From Chara braunii (lineage: Eukaryota > Streptophyta > Charophyceae > Charales > Characeae): 45,745 bases of DNA. The DNA lies in contig BFEA01000192.1 in the NCBI GenBank assembly GCA_003427395.1, positions 1,002,545-1,048,289 of the forward strand, written 5' to 3'. Made by a program: the position numbers and the translations under genes. The stretch's first letter is position 1. The number at the start of each line of letters is the position of its first letter. The notes below the pieces were generated by a model, which saw only the letters and a list, made by a program, of their open reading frames with translations, made no database searches and was not told where the DNA came from. Positions 1 through 11,230 of this stretch are shown here, in pieces.

Positions 1-441
1 TTGCTGACGTGGCCGCTGCCACCTGTATATGATTGATGACGTGGCGGGCTGCGAGATTGATGAGGCTGTTCTGATTCTTCGTCACTTCGAAAGGGGATCA
101 AGACTGTGGTTAACGAGGATACGTACCTGGTTGATGACGATACTCTCCAGTTCGCTGATGAAGACAGATTGACGTGCCACATGGCACATTGAGAAAGAAC
201 TTCAGACATTGTATTTAGTCTATTGATTGATGAGGTGGCGAGCAGGAGGAACCCGAAGCAGAAGTGGGCTGTTGTCTTCTTCTCTCTCCTTTGTCTATTC
301 TCCCCTTTTCCTCTTCGTCTGTGTATGTTTTCCACCTCATTCTCTCTACACACATTTGCGATTGTTTGTCATTCATCAGCAGGTTGATAATCATAAGGGC
401 TGGTAATGTTGATGAGTATCATCACGTCTGGGCTCATTGCA
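1..441 (+). repeat. 5' LTR, 3' portion only
   Basis: This stretch matches 7508-7951, the end of the 3' LTR, almost base for base. It ends in TTGCA at 441, immediately before the primer-binding site, which fixes the LTR 3' boundary with the usual terminal CA. A pyrimidine-rich block (about 275-350) precedes the end. The LTR start, and any target-site duplication on this side, lie outside the window. Confidence 0.92.
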
Positions 442-444
442 ATT

Positions 445-456
445 TGGTATCGGAGC
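445..456 (+). other. Primer-binding site, initiator-Met tRNA type
   Basis: The sequence TGGTATCGGAGC starts three bases after the LTR end. It differs by one base from TGGTATCAGAGC, complementary to the 3' end of plant initiator methionine tRNA, the commonest primer of plant Ty3/gypsy elements. Position and sequence together make the call firm. Confidence 0.88.
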
Positions 457-1650
457 AGATTTTCCGATAATGTGACAGACACGACAACGACAAGTGGTGG
501 CATCTACATTGAAGAGGCTGACAAGACAGCGCACGACAGATTCTGACGCGGCATTGACGTGGCATTGTATCGCTGACGTGGCCGGTGGATGATAGGATGA
601 TGTGGCATTGTTGACTCACTATTCGGTGAGATAGGAGGCTGACGTGGCAGTGTCATATTACCTGGCTTACGTGGCGCGTTGGTACCGCTCCTGACGTGTA
701 CTCCCTCGATGATGCTGACTGGATTACGGTGCTGACATGGGAGACAGAAGTGTTGTTGTGTTGACACTCCAGGGGATACACGTGGCAGGTTGGAACTTCG
801 ACTTTGTGGCAGGCTGGTACTTCGACTTCAGCATACATTGCTGACGTGCACCCCATTGACAAGATTGATTAGACCTGCTGACCTGGCATACTCATCGACT
901 TGCTGAGTTGGCAGGCCAGGGGTGACACATGGCAGGCACGACCGTGCCTAAGTGAGGACAACATTCTGATGACTGAAGCGGCATGGCAAGAAGAGTGACG
1001 TGGCTGTGGTGCCGAACGTCAGATTGGGTGCTGGTTACACAGGACAAAGGAGGACGAAACAGCAAGAGGGGGAAAACACTAACTATTGATTGATTTTGTT
1101 GGCGGACTTCCCTGTTGTCTCGCTGTGTTGTGTGCCTGTGTACTCACTTGTGTATGTTGATGATCATGTTGGCCTGGAGTCACGGTACCTGAGATAGAGT
1201 AGGATGTCATCACATTGAAAACAGAACAGCAAATAGAATTAGAAAACTTTTGTTCCTTATTATTATTATTCTAAAGAGTGTTGGGACAGGTGACCGTGAA
1301 ATTATTGTCTCTTGCAGTAGTTTATTTTGCGGTAGGATAATCTGGCCAACGAATTTTCCTGTTTTTGTTTTCCCGAAATGTCTTACTTTTGGAAATCTTT
1401 GCAACAGTCTATCTTGACGAGATTTGTGACCACTTTCTTGTTCCCTATTCCAATTGCACTTTCCGTTGGGGAAGGACCGTCTGAACTTAGGACAAGGGGA
1501 CAGGCTGATAAGAAGAGAGAAGAACTGTTGGCTTTGTGGAGTCAGTTTCTGACTTAGGTACAGCTGTCTGGACCGGATGCTGAGCAACACATCCGTGATA
1601 ATTTCGATCTTCAGTGGGTTGAAGACCGCCTGAAGAAGTCTATCACGGTT
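457..1650 (+). other. Retrotransposon leader between PBS and gag
   Basis: This 1.2-kb stretch has no convincing coding sequence. Its first 550 bases are rich in direct copies and near copies of TGACGTGGC. The second half is AT-richer, and no conserved motif was recognised there. A long leader before gag is usual in plant gypsy elements. Confidence 0.6.
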
Positions 1651-3264
1651 GTGGAGATTGTGGCAGCCGGTACAGACGCCTCCAAACTGATTGCTCAAGG
1701 GCGACAGGCTCTCGACCAATTTGCTCTGAAGCAACTGGAAGAGATCATGGAAGCTACTCGTAAGGGGGAAGTAAAATCAGAAGTAAGTGAAGAATCGATT
1801 GATTCTAATATCCAGCAGCTAAGAAATGCTTTGGCTGCGGAAGAAAGAAAGAAAGAAGAAGTATCCCGAATTAGAGAACAAGAACAGCGAAGAGGACAAA
1901 GAGTTAAAGAGATCAGGCTAGTCATAGGAATAGAAGTAGGTGAACAGACTGACATGTCACAAACGTTGGCTCACATTATGACATATCTTACCTTTCTGGA
2001 GGAGAAAATCGACCGACAGCAAAATCAGTTGGATGAAATTACTGTCGGATTACGAACGATTGCTAATATTGTGAAAGGTAAGAATCAGATTCAGGGAGGA
2101 GAAAAACAAGAAGAGAAGAAGGAGAAGAAAGAAGTAAAGAAGTTGATGGGGGACGCAATGAAGTCTGCTGGTCCCGTGATAAAGACAAATGGAAATGGAT
2201 CCAATGGAAATAGATCAAGTCAACCATCTACTCCTCACTCTTCTCATTCTTCTAAGTCTACTTCCAAAGAAACTCCATAAAAGACAAGTGAACCAGAAAA
2301 ACCGAAGAAGAAAGAAAAAGTGAAGATGAAGTTGTTGTTTACGTTTTGCAACAAGAAAGAAGAAAGTCTGCTGCTGTGAATTGCAGAAATCCAAACGTAT
2401 GTGAGTACCGCTCCGGTCGAGTCGGAGTCCCAAGTCGCGTTCACCACTTGTTGCATGGGTGGTGAGGCCAAGCAATGGGTGTTGGCCGAGGCCAATGCTG
2501 CGGGTTTCGAAGACATCGGTGAGTGGGCGAAGACTCTGACGCTGAAACAGTTCTTGGCGAAAACCAGGGACCGTTTCCTCGACAAGATGACGACCGACAA
2601 GGCCTTTGACCAGTTGACATCAATTGGTGAAAAGCATTGGACGTCAGTTGAGGCTTTGTCCCGTGAAGTTGACCGATTGTTGCAGGTTCCCGTATTGAAC
2701 TTGCAGGACAGCTTAGTGCTGTACATTTATTCCCGAGCGTTGCCTGAGCCCATCCGTGGACACTTAGTCACCGAAGCAAAATCCGGTAAGTACAACTACA
2801 GGCAATTTCGTGACCTTACTCTGCAGAGGGAACAAATGACTTCTCAAGTCAAGAAATCCTATGCAGCGGTAGTTAAATATGGAGGAGGAGGAGGTAGACA
2901 ATACAAGGGGAAACGAGTTCTCTGGTGACAGAAGCGTCAAGACCACACACTAGTCGTCTTTGACGACGACACAGTGGAAAAGTGGCCGAACGAAGAGAAT
3001 GATAACAACAGTGACTCCGGGAAGGGGGAAGTCACTGCTGTTGTGGCCAATAAGGAAGGGCCACTTAGGACAGGAGGGAAGAAACGAAGAGCTTTTCCAT
3101 GGCACCTTGGCATTGTTGATGGGAAGCCATGGGTGGAAATGGGTATGACCAGAAAGACTTGGCAGGAGCGCATGGACAATGCGCAATGTCTCAAGTGCGA
3201 CACACCGGGACATATGATCGCCTACTGCCCTATGATCCGGAACCCCAAAGCGAACAGCCAGTAG
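1651..3264 (+). pseudogene. Retrotransposon gag, three in-frame stops
   Basis: Gag forms the capsid and nucleocapsid that package the element RNA. One reading frame runs from an ATG at 1651 to TAG at 3262-3264, broken at 2278 (TAA), 2377 (TGA) and 2926 (TGA). The first part is charged and probably coiled-coil (residues about 35-130), then Lys-rich, then Ser/Thr/Asn-rich. The part from about 2401 resembles the Ty3/gypsy capsid domain (for example GEAKQWVLAEANAAGF and the DSLVLYIYSRALPEP region). A nucleocapsid zinc knuckle, C-X2-C-X4-H-X4-C (CLKCDTPGHMIAYC), lies near 3187-3228. All three stops are single transitions away from sense codons. No gag product can be made from this copy without readthrough. 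Confidence 0.88.
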
Positions 3265-3349
3265 GAGTAGCATCTGCTCCTACTGAGATTAAGGGTAAGA
3301 ACGAACAGACGGGTAAGGTGCCTACGACCCCGTCTTCCCTTCTTCTCAA

Positions 3350-5710
3350 ATGGCAGAGGATGATTCTTCCTTAGCCCATCATCCAGATCGCCCTGACATT
3401 GTCTTGTGTTCTGTCTCTCTGGATGACTCCCTTGATGAGCTAGGTAACGAATTGCTAGCATTACGCGGCTCATGGGCTCGAAAAGCGAAGACTAAGGGCG
3501 AATTGTTGTTTGCAGATGTTGAGATCGCACGAACACGAGTTGGTGCGATGTTGGACCCAGGATCAACGAGGTCCTACATCTCCGAGAAAGCAATCCGTAA
3601 GTTGCATCTCGGCATGAAGGTAAAAGACTTGTCTCGACCTATAACGTCTATGTTAGCAGACAAGAGTACGATCACCGTCTCTCAATGTGTTGATCGTATT
3701 AAGTGTCAGTTTCGAACGAGGGAAGGAAAGAAGATTGTGCATGAATTATCCTTCCTCATAGAAAATAATTTACCTTTTGATATCATTCTGGGTATGGACT
3801 GGCACGAAGAAGCCAACCCGGACATTGATTTCAAAAACAAGATTGTGCAACTCAAAGATGCGCAATCAGAAATGAAACCAATTAAATTATATCATAAGTC
3901 TGGCTCTGACTCAAGTCTATCCTTTTGCTGTATGAGTTATCCAGTTTTTCGTTCAATGGTTTCTAAGAAAAAGTTGGAACAGGAAGTTGTGATGGTGCTG
4001 GTAAAGAGAGCCGGTGAATCTTCTTCTTCCTGTCCTCCGAAGATTGAAAGTCTTCTCTCTGAATATAAGGATCTGCAGAAAGAACCCACCGGAATTACTG
4101 AACGTACTATAAAGCACACTATTGAGATTATTCCGAGTAGTAAAATCCCTAAGGGCCCTATCTATCGAATGTCTTCCAGGGAACTTGAGGAGTTAAAGAA
4201 ACAACTGCAGGACCTTACTGACAAGGGATGGATTCTCCCTAGTTCATCTCCTTATGGAGCACCTGTCTTGTTTGTGCCCAAAAAGGAAGGTGAATTACGT
4301 CTATGTATTGACTACCGAGGGTTGAATGCCGTCACTATCAAGAATGCCGAACCACTCCCTCGCATCGACGATTTACTTGATCAACTACAGGGATGCAAGT
4401 ACTTCAGTAAAATTGATCTAAAGTCTGGGTACAATCAGATTGAGGTGAAGGCAGCAGATCAACACAAGACTGCTTTCCGGACTAGGTATGGCCATTACGA
4501 GTTTATGGTAATGCCCTTCGGATTGACTACTGCTCCTGCTACATTTCAACGGTCAGTGAACGAGTTATTTCGTCAATGGTTGGATCAGTTCGTCATCGTC
4601 TATCTGGATGACATTCTCGTATATAGTAAAACACTAGAAGAACACGAGAAGCATCTTCGTCTGGTTTTGAGTAAGTTGCGAGAAGGCAACTTCAAAATCA
4701 ACCCGAAGAAGTTTGAGTTCGCTAAGTCTGAAGTTTTATACTTAGGACATATAGTGAACCAAGATGGCCTCAGACCTAAAGAAAAGAAAATATCAGCAAT
4801 TAGAAACTGGCCACAACCAAAGTCTGTAACTGAGTTACGATCTTTTTTTGGCTTGGCAAGCTACTATAGGAAGTTTGTCAGGAACTTCTCATTGATCGCT
4901 GCACTAATGAAAAGATTGTTAAAGAAAGGAACGATCTGGTTGTGGGGCAAGGATTGTGAGTCCTCGTTCAAAAAGGTAAAGTACGCTCTGACTCATTACC
5001 CTGTTCTGAAAATTGCTGATCCATCTCTTCCCTTTATTGTCACAANTGATGCAAGTCAGTATGGGATTGNCGCAGTTCTTCAACAGAACGACGACAATGG
5101 TTACAGACCGATTGAGTTTATGTCTGCACGATTGCCATCTGAAAAGGTTGCTAATTCTACCTATGAAAGGGAATTGTATGCGTTAGTCTGTGCCTTAGAC
5201 ACCTGGAAACACTATCTATTAGGGAGACACTTCACTGTGTATTCAGACCACTCTACCCTGAAGTGGATAAAGACACAGCCTAGGCTCTCTGATAAGCTAG
5301 TACGATGGTCTGCATTCATTAATACTTTTGATTTTGAGTTGAACATTATCAAAGGTAAGTCTGACGTGGTTGCAGATGCATTGTCTAGAAAATGTGATTT
5401 CTTTGGTGCCATTGTCTCTTACCTAGATGTTGGGAATGATCTGAAAGATAAAATTCGTCAAGGCTATGTTAATGATCCTATATGGAAACCTATCATGGAT
5501 GTCCTTGCGAAAGACCAAAGTCTACTTCCCAACTATAAGATAACTGATGGTTTGCTTTTCTTGTTGGACCAAACTGAACAACGATTGTGTATTCCTCACC
5601 AGAAAGAAATCAAAGTCTGCTTATTGGGGAATGTCACGACGCCGAAGGTCATTTTGGTTTCAAGAAAACCTACGCTGAGGTTAGAGAACGCTTTGAATGG
5701 AAGGCATTGA
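3350..5710 (+). pseudogene. Retrotransposon pol: protease, reverse transcriptase, RNase H
   Basis: The open frame gives 786 residues. The protease motif is at residues 69-78 ([10 protein letters not shown], codon 3554): the usual Asp-Ser/Thr-Gly triad has Pro in the middle, which may impair catalysis. Reverse transcriptase spans about residues 270-510, with LCIDYRGLN, the [12 protein letters not shown] block carrying the first catalytic Asp, [13 protein letters not shown] and the YLDD box at residue 418 (4601-4612). RNase H follows (DASQYGI, the YERELYALV Glu region, YSDHSTLKWI, VVADALSR). After about 5629 the frame leaves the conserved reading and ends in noncoding residues. The break coincides with a G run at 5626-5629, and integrase continues in another frame. 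N bases at 5046 and 5070 fall in RNase H next to its first catalytic Asp. Confidence 0.93.
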
Positions 5711-6309
5711 AAGAGGATGTACTAACTTATGTTTGTACTTGTCTTGTGTGTCAGAGAAACAAACCCTCACATGAGAATCCACTTGGTCTTCTCAGACCAT
5801 TACCAATTCCAAGCGAACCAGGTGAATCTATTTCCATGGATTTCATGAGTCTCACCAAAAGTCAGAATGGCAATAGTCAAGTGATGGTGATCGTGGATCG
5901 TTTCTCTAAGTATGCTATGTTCATTCCCTTACCCGCAGAAGCGAGAACGGAACTTGTGATCCAAAAGTTTCAGATGCGATGGGTGACTGAGTATGGTTTC
6001 CCTTTATCCATTGTATCTGATCGAGNTACNAGGTTCACAAGTATGCCATGGCAAAAGCTGATGGAGGCATACGGTACACGTCTAACCATGTCGTCAGGTA
6101 GACACCCTGAAACGAATGGACAGAGTGAACAAATGAACCGTTTGTGCCAACAGCTTCTGCACATGTATATAAGACCCGATCAAATAGATTGGGATGAGAA
6201 CTTACCTAAAATAGCAAGTGCATACAATAGTAGTGTTCATACCTCTACAGGACGAACACCTAAGGCACTGCATGAAGGGTGGAAACCAAGCGTCCCATTG
6301 ATGTATTGA
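5587..6309 (+). pseudogene. Retrotransposon integrase, frameshifted at both ends
   Basis: Integrase inserts element cDNA into host chromatin. The zinc-binding HHCC domain is visible (His-X4-His at about 5635-5652, then CTCLVCQRNK). The catalytic core carries Asp codons at 5839 (MDFM) and 6019 (VSDR) and Glu at 6127 (NGQSEQ), with 35 residues between the second Asp and the Glu, the DD35E pattern. Two N bases (6026, 6030) lie just after the second Asp. The frame is separated from RT upstream by the 5626-5629 break, and is lost downstream near 6287, where the duplicate at 8726-9466 has one more base. Its apparent start is not a genuine initiation site; it would be made as part of a pol polyprotein. 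Confidence 0.92.
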
Positions 6310-6905
6310 CAAGGGACCAGTTTCTTAGGTTACCTCCAGGGACCCGAGAATACGCAGTATTGTTTCAAGAAGACATTAAAAAGGTAAAGGACAATCTAAA
6401 GAAAGCTCAGGATCGGATGATCGAACAAGCTAATAAACATCGACGACCATCAACGTTCAAAGAAGGTGATCTGGTCTGGGTCAAGTCTAAAGAGTTTTCA
6501 CTAGAAAAAAATGTGTCTCAGAAACTTCTGCCTGTCTATTTTGGACCCTGGGAAGTTCTTAAAGTGATTGGAGATGCAGAGGGATCGTTCCACAAAATTG
6601 ATATACCCCCTCATCTCAAGACCTATTCTGTCTTTCATGCGTCCAAGTTGCTACCTTACGTAGAAGGAGATGAATTCCCCCATAGACCATCTATGATACC
6701 GCCAGATATGGATGGCGGATATGAAGTGGACCGAATTCTAGAACATGGGTTCTTCTCTACAGGTGCACGTGGACGACCCCAGAAGCAATTCAAGGTACGT
6801 TTTAAGACTCAAGCACCATCTGAGGACAGATGGTTTAGTAAAAGAGAACTCCTTGAATCTGCTCCTGATATTGTCTCTNCTTATGAACNNGGGTTGAAGT
6901 CTTAA
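6279..6905 (+). pseudogene. Integrase C-terminus with chromodomain-like tail
   Basis: This continues pol in a different frame after the break near 6287. It begins with the GPY/F-like region (EGDLVWVKSKEF, LLPVYFGPWEVLKVIG) typical of gypsy integrases and ends with a chromodomain-like segment (YEVDRILEHGFF, KQFKVRFK, EDRWFSKRELLE), which in chromoviruses binds modified histones and guides integration. Three N bases (6880, 6890, 6891) lie in its last codons. The stop is TAA at 6903-6905. Confidence 0.88.
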
Positions 6906-7069
6906 ATGTTTCTGCGATGGAACTCGAAAATTGGGTCGGCAGGAATGCAGTAACCCTGTTCAGCAGCAGACCGGGGCTCAGAACTTCGCCCCCGGTAAAA
7001 ACACAGACTCAATTGTCTGTGCTGGAGTATGTGACCGAGACATGCCCAGCCTGAGTCTGTCGAGGAGGC

Positions 7070-7951
7070 TGTGTGACCGAACGCGGCACAAAGGAAACAG
7101 TCAAAGTCAACTGTAGAGTCAAAGGTACTGCGCCCAGGCCTATGGTCGGATACATTCACTTGTTGTGTGCAGGTACCCAGACAGCATTCAGGGCGGGAGG
7201 AATACAGTTTCTGGCCAATCTGGGCCCTCATTCACATCGAGATCTGGACGGTGCAGGACTTCAGCACCCGGGGTCCAGACCCCGCATCCACGCTACTTAA
7301 GAGTTGACTTCCTGGCTGGAGGGGCATTCGGTCTTGTGTCAATGCTGCACGCATTGACTTTGACATTGACGCTGCGACGCTGCGACATTGGCTTGACGCT
7401 GGCTCTATGCTGGCATAGGAGGAGGATGGCAAGGCGCTGCTGGCTGGCATAGTGGCTGGCTGGCGATGGTCTTCTGGGCATGCTGGCGTGGCAGCTGTCA
7501 TGCGCCATTGCTGACCTGGCCGCTGCCACCTGTATATGATTGATGACGTGGCGGGCTGCGAGATTGATGAGGCTGTTCTGATTCTTCATCACTTCGGAAG
7601 GGGATCAAGACTGTGGTTAACGAGGATACGTACCTGGTTGATGACGATACTCTCCAGTTCGCTGATGTAGACAGATTGACGTGCCACATGGCACATTGAG
7701 AAAGAACTTCAGACATTGTATTTAGTCTATTGATTGATGAGGTGGCGAGCAGGAGGAGGGACCCGAAGCAGAAGTGGGCTGTTGTCTTCTTCTCTCTCCT
7801 TTGTCTATTCTCCCCTTTTCCTCTTCGTCTGTGTATGTTTTCCACCTCAGTCTCTCTACACACATTTGCGATTGTTTGTCATTCATCAGCAGGTTGATAA
7901 TCATATGGGCTGGTAATGTTGACGAGTATCATCACGTCTGGGCTCATTGCA
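7070..7951 (+). repeat. 3' LTR of the chromovirus
   Basis: The 3' end at 7951 (CA) is fixed by identity with the 5' LTR end at 441. The start is estimated: TG at 7070 or 7072 follows a purine run GAGGAGG (7062-7068) that could serve as polypurine tract, and alignment with the solo LTR at 16956 gives about the same place. The estimated length is 880 bp. The segment 6906-7069 between pol and the LTR holds no gene. The middle part (7320-7510) is a degenerate run of GCTGGC-type repeats. Confidence 0.75.
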
Positions 7952-8667
7952 CAATTAGGCTAGCACACCCCACGATGCTTACCCTTGGCCGCCGCAAGAA
8001 GGATCAACCTTACAGGTACAGGGTCTACAATCAGGATTTCCAGGCCCCCCGGCGGGGCATGCAACCCTGTACACTCCACAAGAACCGCGGGAAAGCCTTT
8101 CCTCCAGCAGTTTTCATGCGCTAGGCTCCTACCATAGACCTAAACAGACATCAGCAGAGTCAAGCACGGACTCAAGATGACATCAACAGTCATTGCCACC
8201 AGCAGCATAAGCATCCAGGAAAGCAGCGGCAGATTCCGAAAACAAAGGAATTGCATAAAATAAAAGGCTCAGGGGTCGAAGCACTTCACTCGGGTCTTCG
8301 CTTGATGAAGTTCCTCGCCACTTGCCGCTCCGAAGCTACACGCTCCTTATCAATCCCCCTTTCCTCGCCACTTCTCTCCTCAATCGTCCCCAGTTCAGCT
8401 CCTCCCTTCGGCGTTGATCAGCACCGGCCTCTAGTTCCTCCTTGTGAGTGTAACAGTATGCTCCGATATCAGTGTAAGAACCCGAGTGATTTCAACACAG
8501 ATCGCACTTGCAGCACACAGAAAACTCTGAGCATTCACCCCAAGCATCGAGATGACAAGTCAGCACATACGAGGATGAGAACCCCTCCAAACACTTTATA
8601 TTGTACAATCAATGAGTTCGAATACAAGCAGTTAGTGGCCGCTATCGCCAGCATCAACAAGCAGGTA

Positions 8668-8670
<3 letters not shown>
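7952..8670. other. Flanking sequence after the 3' LTR, present twice
   Basis: This stretch recurs without visible difference at 10513-11230. It has open stretches on the plus strand but no domain that I recognise, and ends in AACAAGCAGGTAACC before a CT tract. It is most simply the host sequence into which the element inserted. No splice-bounded coding sequence was convincing. Confidence 0.5.
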
Positions 8671-8724
<54 letters not shown>

Positions 8725-8725
8725 N
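8671..8725. repeat. (CT)n microsatellite ending in a single N
   Basis: About 54 bp of perfect CT dinucleotides are followed by one N at 8725. Immediately after the N the sequence jumps into the middle of an integrase gene. This looks like an assembly join or an unresolved recombination point. Confidence 0.95.
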
Positions 8726-9466
8726 TTCTGCGCATGTATATAAGACCCGATCAAATAGATTGGGATGAGAACTTACCTAAAATAGCAAGTGCATACAATA
8801 GTAGTGTTCATACCTCTACAGGACGAACACCTAACGCACTGCATAAAGGGTGGAAACCTAAGCGTCCCATTGATGTATTGACAAGGGACCAGTTTCTTAG
8901 GTTACCTCCAGGGACCCGAGAATACGCAGTATTGTTTCAAGAAGACATTAAAAAGGTAAAGGACAATCTAAAGAAAGCTCAGGATCGGATGATCGAACAA
9001 GCTAATAAACATCGACGACCATCAACGTTCAAAGAAGGTGATCTGGTCTGGGTCAAGTCTAAAGAGTTTTCACTAGAAAAAAATGTGTCTCAGAAACTTC
9101 TGCCTGTCTATTTTGGACCCTGGGAAGTTCTTAAAGTGATTGGAGATGCAGAGGGATCGTTCCACAAAATTGATATACCCCCTCATCTCAAGACCTATTC
9201 TGTCTTTCATGCGTCCAAGTTGCTACCTTACGTAGAAGGAGATGAATTCCCCCATAGACCATCTATGATACCGCCAGATATGGATGGTGGACCGAATTCT
9301 AGAACATGTGTTCTTCTCTACAGGTGCACGTGGACGACCCCAGAAGCAATTCAAGGTACGTTTTAAGACTCAAGCACCATCTGAGGACAGATGGTTTAGT
9401 AAAAGAGAACTCCTTGAATCTGCTCCTGATATTGTCTCTGCTTATGAACGTGGGTTGAAGTCTTAA
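8726..9466 (+). pseudogene. Truncated duplicate of integrase C-terminus and chromodomain tail
   Basis: This begins inside the integrase at the equivalent of 6155 and runs through the chromodomain-like tail to the TAA stop at 9464-9466. Compared with the first copy it carries one extra base near 8859, so the integrase-to-tail reading is continuous here. It lacks 11 bases near 9288, which breaks the chromodomain segment instead. The two copies thus have different lesions. The bases that are N in the first copy (6880, 6890, 6891) are resolved here. Confidence 0.9.
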
Positions 9467-9630
9467 ATGTTTCTGCGATGGAACTCGAAAATTGGGTCGG
9501 CAGGAATGCAGTAACCCTGTTCAGCAGCAGACCGGGGCTCAGAACTTCGCCCCCGGTAAAAACACAGACTCAATTGTCTGTGCTGGAGTATGTGACCGAG
9601 ACATGCCCAGCCTGAGTCTGTCGAGGAGGC

Positions 9631-10512
9631 TGTGTGACCGAACGCGGCACAAAGGAAACAGTCAAAGTCAACTGTAGAGTCAAAGGTACTGCGCCCAGGC
9701 CTATGGTCGGATACATTCACTTGTTGTGTGCAGGTACCCAGACAGCATTCAGGGCGGGAGGAATACAGTTTCTGGCCAATCTGGGCCCTCATTCACATCG
9801 AGATCTGGACGGTGCAGGACTTCAGCACCCGGGGTCCAGACCCCGCATCCACGCTACTTAAGAGTTGACTTCCTGGCTGGAGGGGCATTCGGTCTTGTGT
9901 CAATGCTGCACGCATTGACTTTGACATTGACGCTGCGACGCTGCGACATTGGCTTGACGCTGGCTCTATGCTGGCATAGGAGGAGGATGGCAAGGCGCTG
10001 CTGGCTGGCATAGTGGCTGGCTGGCGATGGTCTTCTGGGCATGCTGGCGTGGCAGCTGTCATGCGCCATTGCTGACCTGGCCGCTGCCACCTGTATATGA
10101 TTGATGACGTGGCGGGCTGCGAGATTGATGAGGCTGTTCTGATTCTTCATCACTTCGGAAGGGGATCAAGACTGTGGTTAACGAGGATACGTACCTGGTT
10201 GATGACGATACTCTCCAGTTCGCTGATGTAGACAGATTGACGTGCCACATGGCACATTGAGAAAGAACTTCAGACATTGTATTTAGTCTATTGATTGATG
10301 AGGTGGCGAGCAGGAGGAGGGACCCGAAGCAGAAGTGGGCTGTTGTCTTCTTCTCTCTCCTTTGTCTATTCTCCCCTTTTCCTCTTCGTCTGTGTATGTT
10401 TTCCACCTCAGTCTCTCTACACACATTTGCGATTGTTTGTCATTCATCAGCAGGTTGATAATCATATGGGCTGGTAATGTTGACGAGTATCATCACGTCT
10501 GGGCTCATTGCA
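9631..10512 (+). repeat. Duplicate of the 3' LTR
   Basis: This is identical by eye to 7070-7951, shifted by 2561 bp, and followed by the same flank. It is not the partner of another LTR; it belongs to the tandem duplication. Confidence 0.88.
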
Positions 10513-11228
10513 CAATTAGGCTAGCACACCCCACGATGCTTACCCTTGGCCGCCGCAAGAAGGATCAACCTTACAGGTACAGGGTCTACAATCAGGATTT
10601 CCAGGCCCCCCGGCGGGGCATGCAACCCTGTACACTCCACAAGAACCGCGGGAAAGCCTTTCCTCCAGCAGTTTTCATGCGCTAGGCTCCTACCATAGAC
10701 CTAAACAGACATCAGCAGAGTCAAGCACGGACTCAAGATGACATCAACAGTCATTGCCACCAGCAGCATAAGCATCCAGGAAAGCAGCGGCAGATTCCGA
10801 AAACAAAGGAATTGCATAAAATAAAAGGCTCAGGGGTCGAAGCACTTCACTCGGGTCTTCGCTTGATGAAGTTCCTCGCCACTTGCCGCTCCGAAGCTAC
10901 ACGCTCCTTATCAATCCCCCTTTCCTCGCCACTTCTCTCCTCAATCGTCCCCAGTTCAGCTCCTCCCTTCGGCGTTGATCAGCACCGGCCTCTAGTTCCT
11001 CCTTGTGAGTGTAACAGTATGCTCCGATATCAGTGTAAGAACCCGAGTGATTTCAACACAGATCGCACTTGCAGCACACAGAAAACTCTGAGCATTCACC
11101 CCAAGCATCGAGATGACAAGTCAGCACATACGAGGATGAGAACCCCTCCAAACACTTTATATTGTACAATCAATGAGTTCGAATACAAGCAGTTAGTGGC
11201 CGCTATCGCCAGCATCAACAAGCAGGTA

Positions 11229-11230
<2 letters not shown>
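10513..11230. other. Second copy of the LTR-flanking sequence
   Basis: This matches 7952-8670. Beyond the CT tract this copy continues into sequence leading to the AP-4 mu exons, so it is probably the authentic right flank of the insertion. Confidence 0.6.

Larger units (their letters stand above)
1..1004 (+). promoter_or_regulatory. Cluster of TGACGTGGC (C-box/G-box hybrid) motifs
   Basis: Exact copies occur at 5-13, 37-45, 555-563, 574-582, 640-648 and 996-1004, all in the same orientation, with near copies at 544 (one base changed) and about 667. This 9-mer equals the plant bZIP hexamer or C/G hybrid box. Six exact copies in 1 kb is far above chance. They could be transcription-factor sites that drive the element, or simply the remains of a decayed minisatellite, since the solo LTR at 16956-18056 carries a 31-bp tandem repeat built on TGATGTGGC. 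Confidence 0.5.
1..7951 (+). mobile_element. Ty3/gypsy chromovirus LTR retrotransposon, 5' end cut by window edge
   Basis: The order is partial 5' LTR, tRNA-type primer-binding site, gag with a CCHC knuckle, aspartic protease, reverse transcriptase, RNase H, integrase, a chromodomain-like C-terminus and the 3' LTR. Integrase lies after RNase H, which is the Ty3/gypsy order, and the chromodomain-like tail places it with the chromoviruses. Over the 441 bp shared by the two LTRs I count about 8 substitutions and one 3-bp indel, near 2 percent, so insertion was fairly recent. The copy is dead: gag has three in-frame stops and pol has two frameshifts. Eight ambiguous N bases in pol and its tail (5046, 5070, 6026, 6030, 6880, 6890, 6891 and nearby) suggest reads from several copies were merged. 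Confidence 0.93.

Noticed and set aside
1210-1734. 174-residue minus-strand open frame over the retrotransposon leader and gag start
   Set aside because: Antisense shadow of the leader and gag; no recognised domain.
8536-8735. Open frames encoding long SLSLSL, ERERER or HTHTHT runs around the CT and TG tracts (also near 11230, 14080-14355, 20724-21723, 25483-25912)
   Set aside because: They are translations of dinucleotide repeats or of N runs and carry no other protein signal.
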